Origin: Viridibacillus sp050279675
Lineage (GTDB): Bacteria; Bacillota; Bacilli; Bacillales_A; Planococcaceae
Assembly (NCBI RefSeq): GCF_050279675.1
Contig: NZ_JBNNUK010000006.1
Coordinates: 62,001-126,000, forward strand
DNA length: 64,000 bases
Reading direction: 5' to 3'
The position numbers and the translations under genes were made by a program. Positions 8,637 through 16,757 of this stretch are shown here, in pieces (the first letter of the stretch is position 1; each line of letters starts with the position of its first letter). The notes beneath the pieces are model-generated. The model worked only from the letters and a program-made list of their open reading frames with translations. It was not told the DNA's origin and searched no databases.

Positions 8637-8658
8637 GTGTACTAGTTACATGGTACAC
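8637..8658. promoter_or_regulatory. Probable GntR operator palindrome
   Basis: Perfect 6-bp arms GTGTAC (8637-8642) and GTACAC (8653-8658) around a 10-base spacer, 22 bases upstream of the operon's first start codon. Short-form GntR repressors bind such inverted repeats; the assignment to this GntR is an inference from position. Confidence 0.6.
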
Positions 8659-8760
8659 CTAAAAAAAGGGAAAACGCAAGTGATATATTTTAATTAGCTA
8701 ACTCTTTGTCAAAATTTTTTTCATTTAAACGCTCCATACCTTGCTATGACTAAGTTTACT

Positions 8761-9708
8761 TCAACTTAAAATAGCATCAATTTTTTTTTGAATTTGCGTT
8801 TCTTTCTCTTCTGTCATTTCAAAACGTTTACAAAGTTCATCACAAGTAGCAATTACTTGATTCAATGTTTGTTCTACATGCTTTTGTGATGATTTAATAC
8901 GTGAATGCAATGACCATTCAGAGAAGATATCATCAAACATATAATCCGCAAATGTTATAAATGAACCTCTTTCGACTTGTAAATTTCCAACTTGAATTTC
9001 CCTCACGTCTAATAATTCCGTTTGAAAATTTTGAAGTGCGACCTGCGCTTTATGTATAGCATTTTCGGTATCATCTAATTCACCGTGTTTTAAAGCAGTC
9101 GCAATAAAACCACCTCCTAAAAACGTATCCCATGTAGAGTAGCCTTCAGCATTATCTAATCGTTTTAGTGCAAACTGTAGTGATCTCTTTGCCACGTCCC
9201 CAGCTTTCATTGCTTCTTTAATTTCCCAACTTAAGGTCGTTAGTAACGTTCTTTCTTCATACAAGTCTCCCAATAGACGACACTCAGGTAAATTATTTTT
9301 GAAAATAAAATCTTCCTTTTCCTTAATAATCGCATACCATCTATCGTCAATATTTTGCCATCTAGGATTATTAAGTTCTGTCTGTATCTCTGCTAAATCA
9401 ACTTGTAAAATCCCTTTCATCTTCTCAGCCTCACGCCACTTCGCTTCGGCTGCTGCCATTTCCGACAATTCCTTTAAACGGATTTCATCCTGCTTGCCTG
9501 TCCAAGTTCTAAACATATTTAAAAACGAAAATCGATCTAGTTTATCGACATCCTTTGTCTCTTTCTGTAACTTTCTATAATATCTTTCTGAACGTCTACC
9601 TATCTCTTCAAGCTGTTCTTGAAGCGCAATTTGACGACGCAAAACTTTATCTCTCTTATCCATTTCAAGCTTTAATTCTGCTTGTCGACCATCTATTTGT
9701 TGCAACAT
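8761..9708 (-). CDS. Coiled-coil hypothetical protein
   Basis: 315 residues, no signal peptide or membrane helix, highly charged. Heptad-rich helices occupy residues ~1-60, 80-115 and 205-240, so a long rod or helical bundle is likely. A less charged middle segment contains EGYSTWDTFLGGGFIATALKHG. I do not recognise a catalytic motif. It is divergent from the histidine phosphatase gene; the shared 98-base gap between start codons holds an element also found at 13.7 kb. Start ATG 9708 follows a GGGAGGTT. Function unknown. Confidence 0.7.
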   Translation of the reverse strand: MLQQIDGRQAELKLEMDKRDKVLRRQIALQEQLEEIGRRSERYYRKLQKETKDVDKLDRFSFLNMFRTWTGKQDEIRLKELSEMAAAEAKWREAEKMKGILQVDLAEIQTELNNPRWQNIDDRWYAIIKEKEDFIFKNNLPECRLLGDLYEERTLLTTLSWEIKEAMKAGDVAKRSLQFALKRLDNAEGYSTWDTFLGGGFIATALKHGELDDTENAIHKAQVALQNFQTELLDVREIQVGNLQVERGSFITFADYMFDDIFSEWSLHSRIKSSQKHVEQTLNQVIATCDELCKRFEMTEEKETQIQKKIDAILS

Positions 9709-9741
9709 TTATCTAACCTCCCATTTTTACCTTTTATTAAC

Positions 9742-9772
9742 ATACGAAATAGTTAATGAAATGGTTTCATTT
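9742..9772. promoter_or_regulatory. Shared intergenic element, copy 1
   Basis: ATACGAAATAGTTAATGA followed by AATGGTTTCATTT. The inner part is a perfect inverted repeat AATGAAA-TGG-TTTCATT (9755-9771). A near copy lies at 13702-13730, also between two divergent genes. Probably an operator of a regulator not in view. Confidence 0.5.
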
Positions 9773-9814
9773 ATTTTGATAAACTAAAAGAATAATCGGG
9801 AGAGGGTGAATTTT

Positions 9815-10426
9815 TTGGTTACTTTATATATAACTAGACATGGACAAACAGTGTGGAATGTAGCAAAGAGGATGCAGGGTTGGTCTGACTCTCCTTTAAC
9901 AGAAAAAGGACATCAAGATGCGGAGAAATTAGCTCATAAATTAAAGAATATCCCATTTTCAACAGCCTATATTAGCCCAAGCGGACGCACTGTAAAAACT
10001 GCAGAAATTCTTTTAAAGGGACGCCAAGTGACAACCATTTTAGACGAAGATTTACGAGAGATTAATGCAGGAGAATGGCAAGGGATGACTTTAAGTCATA
10101 TTGAATCCACATTCCCTGAACAATACGTTGCTTATTATGAGCAGCCTGAGCAGTTCAAACCCACATCCGGGGAAAGTTTCCACGATGTTGAAAAGCGAGT
10201 TCTTTCAGTTTTAAATCGTATAATTGAAGCAGACCCAGAAGGAGATGTCTTAATCGTTACACATAGTGTGGTGAAAAAATTACTTATTAATTATTTTAAA
10301 GGGAATCCATTAAATTCTCTTTGGGATCCCCCTTTTATTCACGGTACGAGCTTAACCGTTGTAGAAATAGATAGTGATGGACAAACAACTTTTCAAATAA
10401 TTGGTGACACTTCACATTTTGAATAA
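9815..10426 (+). CDS. Histidine phosphatase family protein (phosphoglycerate-mutase-like)
   Basis: 203 residues starting VTLYITRHGQTVWN, with the RHG catalytic histidine near residue 9, then RMQGWSDSPLTEKG, the acid-base region LREINAGEWQG and the second histidine in VTHSVV. This is the branch-1 histidine phosphatase fold; B. subtilis PhoE-like enzymes have this size and act as broad phosphatases. I choose the TTG at 9815, eight bases after GGGAGAGGG and matching the family's start just before YITRHG; a GTG at 9806 overlaps the ribosome site. Physiological substrate unknown. Confidence 0.85.
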   Translation: MVTLYITRHGQTVWNVAKRMQGWSDSPLTEKGHQDAEKLAHKLKNIPFSTAYISPSGRTVKTAEILLKGRQVTTILDEDLREINAGEWQGMTLSHIESTFPEQYVAYYEQPEQFKPTSGESFHDVEKRVLSVLNRIIEADPEGDVLIVTHSVVKKLLINYFKGNPLNSLWDPPFIHGTSLTVVEIDSDGQTTFQIIGDTSHFE

Positions 10427-10472
10427 AAAAACCGTCCTTCTATACATGATTTCATGCATGAAGGACGGTTTA
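10425..10472. terminator. Bidirectional terminator
   Basis: Stem AAACCGTCCTTC / GAAGGACGGTTT with A- and T-runs outside. It serves the converging phosphatase and thioesterase genes. Confidence 0.85.
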
Positions 10473-10475
10473 TTA

Positions 10476-10952
10476 TCAGTGTGGCATTAAACGCTTTGCT
10501 TTACGATGCTCACGACGTGCAGGACCAGTATCGAATAATCGTTTTTCCGCTTCTGTTTCTGGGAACACACCGGACACAGGAATAGGTTTACCATTTTCAT
10601 CAACTGCAACCATTGTTACAAATGATTCCGTAGTTAATTTTTGTTCCCCTGTTAATAGATCACGGGAAATTACACGTACATACACTTCCATAGAAGATCG
10701 GCCAGTAGAAGTCACTATACTTTCTAATTCTAAAACATCACCTACATGAGCTGGTGATACAAAATCAACTGAATCAATAGAAGCGGTAACAACAGCACTT
10801 TTTGCATGCTTCATTGATGTAATTGCAGCAATTTCGTCAATATAAGCTAAAACTTTCCCACCAAAAATAGAATTCATATGATTTGTATCTGGGGGCAAGA
10901 CTAATCTCGATTGTATAGTACGAGACTGTTTCATTGGAATTGCTTCTGTCAT
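10476..10952 (-). CDS. ykhA: Acyl-CoA thioesterase, YkhA-like hotdog protein
   Basis: 158 residues with the hotdog acyl-CoA hydrolase pattern: LPPDTNHMNSIFGGKVLAYIDEIAA (helix with the catalytic Asp/Glu region) and SVDFVSPAHVGD. It hydrolyses acyl-CoA thioesters to free acid and CoA in the cytoplasm; chain-length preference is not readable. The arginine-rich tail (GPARREHRKAKRLMPH) is common in the Bacillus family. It stands alone between a shared terminator and a 237-base gap. Confidence 0.88.
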   Translation of the reverse strand: MTEAIPMKQSRTIQSRLVLPPDTNHMNSIFGGKVLAYIDEIAAITSMKHAKSAVVTASIDSVDFVSPAHVGDVLELESIVTSTGRSSMEVYVRVISRDLLTGEQKLTTESFVTMVAVDENGKPIPVSGVFPETEAEKRLFDTGPARREHRKAKRLMPH

Positions 10953-11110
10953 TTTCTAAACACGCTCCTAGATCATTTTGTTTTCTCACGCTAATGTTAT
11001 TTTAAAGTTAATGCGTTTGTTTTTCTACAATTAAGATTAAAATAATATTTAAAATCATTAATGACCGTTTACTAATTTAAAATATCCTAAGGAAACCTTT
11101 CTTAATAAAC

Positions 11111-11182
11111 TAATGATCCTTTGTAGATTTCATTTCATAGCTTCTCCAGATAAAGCCATTCGTATTCTCGAAAGGATCATTA
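11111..11182. repeat. 12-bp inverted repeat downstream of the aldehyde dehydrogenase gene
   Basis: Perfect arms TAATGATCCTTT (11111-11122) and AAAGGATCATTA (11171-11182) with a 48-base loop. There is no clear T-run on either side, so it is either a weak terminator for the minus-strand gene or the trace of a small repeat element. Confidence 0.4.
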
Positions 11183-11189
11183 TGTTATT

Positions 11190-12617
11190 TTAAAGAACAG
11201 TATTTACCGTAATAAATTTCAATTCTGTCATTCCTTCAACTGCAAATTTGACTCCTTCCCGACCATAACCACTCATTTTCACGCCACCATATGGCATATT
11301 ATCTGTACGGAATGTGGGAATATCATTAATAATTACAGATCCTGCTTCTAATTCATCGGCAGCACGCATAGCATCGTCTAGCTTATTTGTGAAAATACCT
11401 GCATTCAAACCAAGGTCAGATGCATTTAATAACTCGATCGCTTTGTCGAATGTTTCATATGGAACAATCGACACAATAGGTGCAAATACTTCTTGACAAA
11501 CCACTTTCATATCTGTTTCGACATTTGTCATGACGGTTGGTGTCAACGTACGTTCAGTGAATGTTCCGCCAGTTGCAACGACTGCCCCTTGAGTTTTTGC
11601 TTCTTCTATCCACTCTGTAATTCTTATTACTTCTTTCGGATTAATCATTGCGCTAACATCCGTCGATTTATCAAACGGATCACCCACTTTTAATTTTTTT
11701 GTTTCTACCACGAACGCCTTTGTAAATTCATCGTAAATCGATTCATGAACAAAAATGCGTTGTAATGAAATACAAACTTGCCCTGCAAAACCGAATGCGC
11801 CGTTTACACAGCGTCCTACAATTTTTTCAATCGGTGCACTTGGCTCTATGATTAACCCCGCATTTGAACCAAGTTCGAGTGTGATTTTACGTAAGCCGAC
11901 CTGTTCTTTGATTTTCAATCCAACAGCTCCACTGCCTGTAAAAGTTACCTTTTTTACTGCTGAATTTGTAACAAGCTCCTCACTTAGCTCACTGCCGCTA
12001 CCTGTAACAATTTGAAGCACACCGTCTGGTAAACCCGCTTCTTTAAAAATCTCTGCCATCACAATACTACTTAATGGCGTTTGAGATGCTGGCTTTAAGA
12101 CAACCGCATTTCCTACAGCAAAAGCTGGACCTAATTTATGTGCCACCAAATTAAATGGAAAGTTAAATGGTGTAATAGCAGCGACCACACCAAGTGGTAC
12201 TCGCTTCGTCCAACCGATTCGATTAGTTACCCCAGGTGCTGCGTCCATCGGTACTGTCACACCATGTAGTTGTTTTGCTTCCTCTGCTGCAAATTGATAC
12301 GTTGCAATAGTACGATCCACCTCACCTAAGCTAGCTGTAATTGGTTTTCCCGCCTCTAATGTTAAAATTTCTGCTAATTCCTCACGACGTCTACGTATAA
12401 TTTCAACAACACGATATAAAATTTCTGCTCTTTCGTATGCCGTTGTTTTTTTAAAAGATTGAAAGGCATTATGTGCTCCTTCTATAGCTCGCTTTACATC
12501 TGCTGATGTTGCCTTTGCCACTTTAGCAATTACTTCACCACTATAAGGAGATTGTAGTTCATAGCTTTCTACTGTATCTTGCCATTTACCATCTATCCAA
12601 AGTTTCTTCTCTTCCAT
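11190..12617 (-). CDS. NAD(P)-dependent aldehyde dehydrogenase
   Basis: 475-residue ALDH superfamily enzyme, oxidising an aldehyde to the acid. Visible motifs: N in TPFNFPFN, the catalytic glutamate in TLELGSNAG, and the nucleophilic cysteine in GFAGQVCISLQR. The GQVCISLQRIFVH context is nearest to the lactaldehyde / non-phosphorylating glyceraldehyde-3-phosphate dehydrogenase side of the superfamily rather than to betaine aldehyde dehydrogenases. Single gene, ATG 12617 after AGGAGG. The true substrate cannot be read from sequence. Confidence 0.85.
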   Translation of the reverse strand: MEEKKLWIDGKWQDTVESYELQSPYSGEVIAKVAKATSADVKRAIEGAHNAFQSFKKTTAYERAEILYRVVEIIRRRREELAEILTLEAGKPITASLGEVDRTIATYQFAAEEAKQLHGVTVPMDAAPGVTNRIGWTKRVPLGVVAAITPFNFPFNLVAHKLGPAFAVGNAVVLKPASQTPLSSIVMAEIFKEAGLPDGVLQIVTGSGSELSEELVTNSAVKKVTFTGSGAVGLKIKEQVGLRKITLELGSNAGLIIEPSAPIEKIVGRCVNGAFGFAGQVCISLQRIFVHESIYDEFTKAFVVETKKLKVGDPFDKSTDVSAMINPKEVIRITEWIEEAKTQGAVVATGGTFTERTLTPTVMTNVETDMKVVCQEVFAPIVSIVPYETFDKAIELLNASDLGLNAGIFTNKLDDAMRAADELEAGSVIINDIPTFRTDNMPYGGVKMSGYGREGVKFAVEGMTELKFITVNTVL

Positions 12618-12692
12618 TTTAAGTCCTCCTATATGTAGATCACTACCCCTTCCATATTATCACTATTTTTTTAGACCGGTGCAGGTGGGCGT

Positions 12693-13676
12693 TTAATTAC
12701 CACCATTGCTATTTGCTGCAGTAGATGCACTGACAATTACAGCGGTTGAAATCATTGCAGCTTGCTGGGCCTGTAAAATGGATTCTATGGATGCGAGTAC
12801 TGTCATTGTCGTTCCAGTTTGTGTTTCGATTAAATGCTTTGTTTCAAGCTGAACCGCAATAGGTAAAATCATCTCTTTATAACCCCATTTAAAGAGCTTC
12901 ATTTGTTCAAGTTCATAATAGACATCAACAATTTGCTGTAGGAGTTCATCTTTCGCACCAATAGCTCCCAACAAACCGATTACCATATAATGCGATTTCT
13001 TTACTTTAATACCCGTTTTTTTAAAATAATCACGTACATACAACACATTTTCTACAATTTGGCGGTTATAGCTAGCGTTTGTAATGGTCATAATTTGTGA
13101 CGTCCATTGTAATTCATCACTACTATAAAAACCATTCCCCTTTAAATCTTTAAAATAATCATTCATTGTCGTAGCGCGTTCTTGTATATCCCCTTCTTGT
13201 TTACTTAGTAGCACAGCAAATGGAATATCCTCATGTGACGTAAGAAACGGATGATGCTTTCGAATTGCATCATAAAGCTCTTTCCCTTTCATTACTTGTT
13301 TCTCTTCGGGTATAACATCACCGTTGATAAAAAGAGCTGCTAAATAGGAATACATCGACCGCTTAAATCCTGCTTGCTTTAGGGTCTCTTCACGTGCTAT
13401 TAATTGCCCAACTGCTGTACCTGGCATCTCATCTGTGCTATCTAAGAAAGCAACCATACTATGATGAATATGGGATCTTAGAGGTGATAATAATTTTGTT
13501 TGTGCTTTAATTTCATCTGATATTTCTATATATCGTTTTGCATCAAAAGTACGCCCAGTTATAACATAATAGCTAGCTATAGAGATTAAAATGCGTTTAT
13601 CTACACCCCAGCTCACTGCATTTTTCAATCTTCCATATGTATCTTGTATATCCCGCTTCACTTGCATCAATTCCAT
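12693..13676 (-). CDS. DUF4003 family protein
   Basis: About 327 soluble, mostly helical residues, matching what I know of DUF4003 proteins of Bacillales (motifs like GVDKRILISIASYYVITG, GFKRSMYSYLAAL). The C-terminus ends in a low-complexity run (STAANSNGGN). Function unknown. ATG at 13676 has AAGGAG nine bases upstream; the ATG at 13685 abuts the ribosome site. It is divergent from the AAC(3)-like gene across a gap that holds the second copy of the shared element. Confidence 0.7.
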   Translation of the reverse strand: MELMQVKRDIQDTYGRLKNAVSWGVDKRILISIASYYVITGRTFDAKRYIEISDEIKAQTKLLSPLRSHIHHSMVAFLDSTDEMPGTAVGQLIAREETLKQAGFKRSMYSYLAALFINGDVIPEEKQVMKGKELYDAIRKHHPFLTSHEDIPFAVLLSKQEGDIQERATTMNDYFKDLKGNGFYSSDELQWTSQIMTITNASYNRQIVENVLYVRDYFKKTGIKVKKSHYMVIGLLGAIGAKDELLQQIVDVYYELEQMKLFKWGYKEMILPIAVQLETKHLIETQTGTTMTVLASIESILQAQQAAMISTAVIVSASTAANSNGGN

Positions 13677-13701
13677 ATTATCCATCTCCTTTTTTAAATA
13701 A

Positions 13702-13730
13702 TACGTATTAGTTAATGACTGGTTTCATTT
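13702..13730. promoter_or_regulatory. Shared intergenic element, copy 2
   Basis: ATACGTATTAGTTAATGA then CTGGTTTCATT, a near copy of 9742-9772. It directly precedes the extended -10 (TG at 13731, TATAAT 13734-13739) of the acetyltransferase gene, so a protein bound here would affect both divergent genes. Confidence 0.5.
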
Positions 13731-13768
13731 TGTTATAATGTAAATAATTTACGAATGAGGTGAGTAGC

Positions 13769-14593
13769 ATGACAGAATTTGATATCATACAACAAACGAA
13801 TATCTTTCAATCAAAAGACACATTAAAAGTACAACTCCAAGAACTTAGCATAGGTGCCGGTGATTCTATAATTGTTCACTCTTCCCTTAGCAAAATGGGA
13901 TGGATTGCAGGTGCTGAACAGGCCGTAATTGAGGCTTTAATGGCAATCATAACTGATAAAGGTACAATCGTTATGCCCTCCCAATCCGCTACCAATTCTG
14001 AACCATCATATTGGGCCCTACCACCTGTACCAGAGCCTTGGCATCAAGCAATTCGTGATTCAATGCCAGCATATGATCCGCATTTATCTTCCTTGCGTGG
14101 TATGGGGAAAATAGCAGAATGCTTTCTAAGACACCCCTCAACGGTTCGTAGCATGCATCCAGCACATTCCTTTATGGCATGGGGACTAAATGCAAAAGAA
14201 TGGATGAGTTCGCATCCAATTGAAAGCTCATTTGGACTTGCATCACCTCTTGGCAAAATGCTTCAACACGATATGAAGGTATTATTAATTGGTGTTGATT
14301 ATGATTCTTGTACAGCACTTCATTTATCAGAGTACCTTGCAAATGTACAAAATACATCTCGTCAAGGGGCGGCTATGTTAATCGAGGGTAAGCGCCAATG
14401 GATTACCTTTGATATGTTAAATGTAGATTCAGACCGCTTCCTTGAGATTGGTAACTCATTTGAAAAGGCGCATTCTGAACATGTACATTATGGGACGTTA
14501 GGGCAAGCCATCACAAAAGTTATTGCAATGAAACCACTTATCGAATACGGTACAATCTGGCTAAATGATCATACAAAAACTCTTGAAGAATAA
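13769..14593 (+). CDS. AAC(3)-family N-acetyltransferase (YokD-like)
   Basis: 274 residues of the antibiotic N-acetyltransferase fold: IIVHSSLSKMGWIAGAEQAV near the start, MHPAHSFMAWG in the middle, and LLIGVDYDSCTALHLSEYLA, where H of ALHLSE is the conserved histidine. Enzymes of this fold acetylate the 3-amino group of aminoglycosides, but chromosomal Bacillus members such as YokD have no proven resistance role. ATG 13769 lies after AGGTGAG; a GTG at 13760 overlaps that site. Single gene with its own terminator. Family sure, resistance not. Confidence 0.82.
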   Translation: MTEFDIIQQTNIFQSKDTLKVQLQELSIGAGDSIIVHSSLSKMGWIAGAEQAVIEALMAIITDKGTIVMPSQSATNSEPSYWALPPVPEPWHQAIRDSMPAYDPHLSSLRGMGKIAECFLRHPSTVRSMHPAHSFMAWGLNAKEWMSSHPIESSFGLASPLGKMLQHDMKVLLIGVDYDSCTALHLSEYLANVQNTSRQGAAMLIEGKRQWITFDMLNVDSDRFLEIGNSFEKAHSEHVHYGTLGQAITKVIAMKPLIEYGTIWLNDHTKTLEE

Positions 14594-14600
14594 GGAACGC

Positions 14601-14640
14601 AAAAGGGTCTCTAGCTACTTAACGCTAGAGACCCTTTTCT
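14601..14640. terminator. Bidirectional terminator
   Basis: Perfect 15-bp stem AAAAGGGTCTCTAGC / GCTAGAGACCCTTTT with an 8-base loop, between converging genes. Confidence 0.9.
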
Positions 14641-14641
14641 T

Positions 14642-15004
14642 TTATAAAAGCTTTTTCACTTCTATATATTCTTCTTCAGTAAAGGCACGCGAACGTGTTA
14701 AAAAACGTTTACCTTCAACACCTTCAAGGGAAAACATGCCTCCACGCCCATTCACAACATCAATAATAAGCTGAGTATGCTTCCAATAATCATATTGGCT
14801 TTCGTGCATATAGAAAGGAACTTCTCCTATTGAACCAAGAAGTACATCAACATCCCCTAGGATTAAATCCCCTTCTGCATAGCACATCGGTGAAGAACCA
14901 TCACAACATCCACCTGATTGGTGAAACATAATAGGTCCATGTTTACTTTTAAGCAAGTCGATTAACGCTAACGCCTCATCTGTTGCAATAACACGTACTA
15001 CCAT
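14642..15004 (-). CDS. DUF779 protein, partner of acetaldehyde dehydrogenase
   Basis: 120 residues with a cysteine-rich patch HQSGGCCDGSSPMCY and the tail GRGGMFSLEGVEGKRFLTRSR, both characteristic of DUF779. The family occurs next to ExaC/AcoD-type aldehyde dehydrogenases, as here: its start is 18 bases after the dehydrogenase stop. The cysteines suggest metal or redox chemistry, which is inference; no function has been established that I know of. Confidence 0.88.
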   Translation of the reverse strand: MVVRVIATDEALALIDLLKSKHGPIMFHQSGGCCDGSSPMCYAEGDLILGDVDVLLGSIGEVPFYMHESQYDYWKHTQLIIDVVNGRGGMFSLEGVEGKRFLTRSRAFTEEEYIEVKKLL

Positions 15005-15022
15005 GCTCTGAACACACCTTTC

Positions 15023-16543
15023 TTAGAAGAACCCTTGTGCGCCTTCAGCGTAACTTACTAGTAAGTTTTTAGTTTGTTGGTAATGATCCAGCATCATTTT
15101 GTGATTTTCGCGGCCAATACCAGATAACTTATAACCACCAAATGCAGCATGTGCTGGGTATTGGTGATATGTGTTTGTCCAAACACGACCTGCTTGGATT
15201 TCACGACCCATGCGGTAAGCTGTATTCATATCACGGGACCAAACACCTGCACCTAATCCGTATAGAGTATCATTTGCAATTTCAAGCGCCTCTGCTTTGT
15301 CTTTGAAAGTTGTCACTGAAAGCACAGGTCCAAAAATTTCTTCTTGGAAAATGCGCATTTTGTTATTTCCTTTGAAGACAGTTGGTTTTACGTAATAACC
15401 AGTTGCAAGTTCACCATCAAGTTCGTTTTGTCCACCACCGATTAAGCACTCTGCACCTTCTTGTTTACCAATATCAATGTATGAAAGGATTTTCTCAAGT
15501 TGTTCATGAGAAGCTTGAGCACCCATCATGACATCGGTATCAAGAGGATTACCAATCTTAATCTCAGCAACGCGTTTTAATGCTTTTTCTATGAATCTAT
15601 CATAAATAGATTCTTGAATTAAAGCACGTGAAGGACATGTACATACTTCACCTTGGTTTAGGGCAAACATAACAAAACCTTCAACCGCTTTATCTAAAAA
15701 TGCATCATCTTGATCCATTACATCTTCAAAGAAGATATTTGGTGATTTACCACCAAGCTCAAGAGTAACAGGAATTAAATTTTGCGTTGCATATTGCATA
15801 ATTAAACGACCAGTAGTCGTTTCACCAGTAAAAGCAATTTTACCAATTCTTGTACTTGTAGCAAGTGGTTTACCTGCTTCTAGACCAAATCCATTAACAA
15901 CGTTTAATACACCTGCTGGTAATAGATCTTGGATTAATTCTAATAATACAAGGATTGATGTTGGTGTTTGCTCAGCTGGTTTTAAAACGATACAGTTTCC
16001 TGCCGCTAAGGCTGGAGCCATTTTCCAAACACCCATTAATATAGGGAAATTCCAAGGGATAATTTGTCCAACAACGCCGATTGGCTCATGGAAATGATAT
16101 GCTACTGTATCATTATCAATTTGACTAATTGAACCTTCTTGAGCTCGGATAGCACCAGCGAAATATCTGAAGTGATCGATTGCCAATGGTAAATCAGCAT
16201 TTAATGTTTCACGTACAGCTTTACCATTATCCCAACTCTCAGCTACCGCTAAAAGTTCAAGGTTTTCTTCTATACGATCAGCGATTTTATTTAAGATCCG
16301 CGCACGTTCAGTAACAGAAGTAGTCCCCCAACTATCTTTTGCTGCATGTGCCGCGTCTAATGCAAGTTCAATATCTTCAGAAGTTGAGCGTGCTACTTTT
16401 GTAAACACTTGCCCTGTTACTGGTGATACGTTCTCAAAATATTGACCATTTACTGGTGCTACCCATTCGCCTCCAATAAAGTTTTCATATTGCTCTTTAA
16501 AGTTGACTAAAGCACCTTCAGAATTAGGATTAGCATAAATCAT
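15023..16543 (-). CDS. NAD-dependent aldehyde dehydrogenase, ExaC/AcoD type
   Basis: 506 residues. Motifs: GQIIPWNFPILM, catalytic glutamate in VTLELGGKSPNIFF and the nucleophile in NQGEVCTCPSR; the C-x-C pair and FEDV insertion are seen in acetaldehyde dehydrogenases of the ExaC/AcoD group. The enzyme oxidises acetaldehyde and similar short aldehydes to acids with NAD. ATG 16543 has AAGGGGAGAT upstream. Forms an operon with the DUF779 gene. A cre-like site downstream of its promoter suggests catabolite repression by CcpA. Confidence 0.9.
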   Translation of the reverse strand: MIYANPNSEGALVNFKEQYENFIGGEWVAPVNGQYFENVSPVTGQVFTKVARSTSEDIELALDAAHAAKDSWGTTSVTERARILNKIADRIEENLELLAVAESWDNGKAVRETLNADLPLAIDHFRYFAGAIRAQEGSISQIDNDTVAYHFHEPIGVVGQIIPWNFPILMGVWKMAPALAAGNCIVLKPAEQTPTSILVLLELIQDLLPAGVLNVVNGFGLEAGKPLATSTRIGKIAFTGETTTGRLIMQYATQNLIPVTLELGGKSPNIFFEDVMDQDDAFLDKAVEGFVMFALNQGEVCTCPSRALIQESIYDRFIEKALKRVAEIKIGNPLDTDVMMGAQASHEQLEKILSYIDIGKQEGAECLIGGGQNELDGELATGYYVKPTVFKGNNKMRIFQEEIFGPVLSVTTFKDKAEALEIANDTLYGLGAGVWSRDMNTAYRMGREIQAGRVWTNTYHQYPAHAAFGGYKLSGIGRENHKMMLDHYQQTKNLLVSYAEGAQGFF

Positions 16544-16584
16544 TATTTATCTCCCCTTTTGCAATAATTTAAAACCGCTCACAT

Positions 16585-16599
16585 AGAATACGCTTACAT
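16585..16599 (-). promoter_or_regulatory. CcpA cre-like site of the aldehyde dehydrogenase operon
   Basis: Minus-strand ATGTAAGCGTATTCT matches the cre consensus WTGNAANCGNWNNCW at every defined base. It lies between the predicted promoter and the start codon, a place where CcpA acts as a block. Confidence 0.6.
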
Positions 16600-16613
16600 T
16601 TACATTTTTAAAA

Positions 16614-16643
16614 AATATATTCTATCGTTCAAGTGGTTGTCTA
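16614..16643 (-). promoter_or_regulatory. Probable SigA promoter of the aldehyde dehydrogenase operon
   Basis: -35 TAGACA (16638-16643), 18-base spacer, -10 TATATT (16614-16619). No sigma-54 type -24/-12 was seen. Confidence 0.45.
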
Positions 16644-16757
16644 CATTTACTATATTCCCTTATTTTAGAATAAATTACAACTTAAAGAGCTCAATTTTTC
16701 TGAAAAGAATTTATGCTATCATGTATAATTATATTACTCAAAAAAAGGTGGAAGATT

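Noticed and set aside
11111..11182. 12-bp inverted repeat as an insertion-sequence end pair
   Set aside because: Only 48 bases lie between the arms, there is no transposase and no target duplication.
13769..14593. Acquired aminoglycoside resistance gene
   Set aside because: It is a chromosomal YokD-like member with no mobile context; resistance is not supported by sequence alone.
16560..16700. Sigma-54 promoter for the aldehyde dehydrogenase (AcoR-type control)
   Set aside because: No GG-N10-GC -24/-12 pair was found on the minus strand; a SigA-like pair plus cre fits better.
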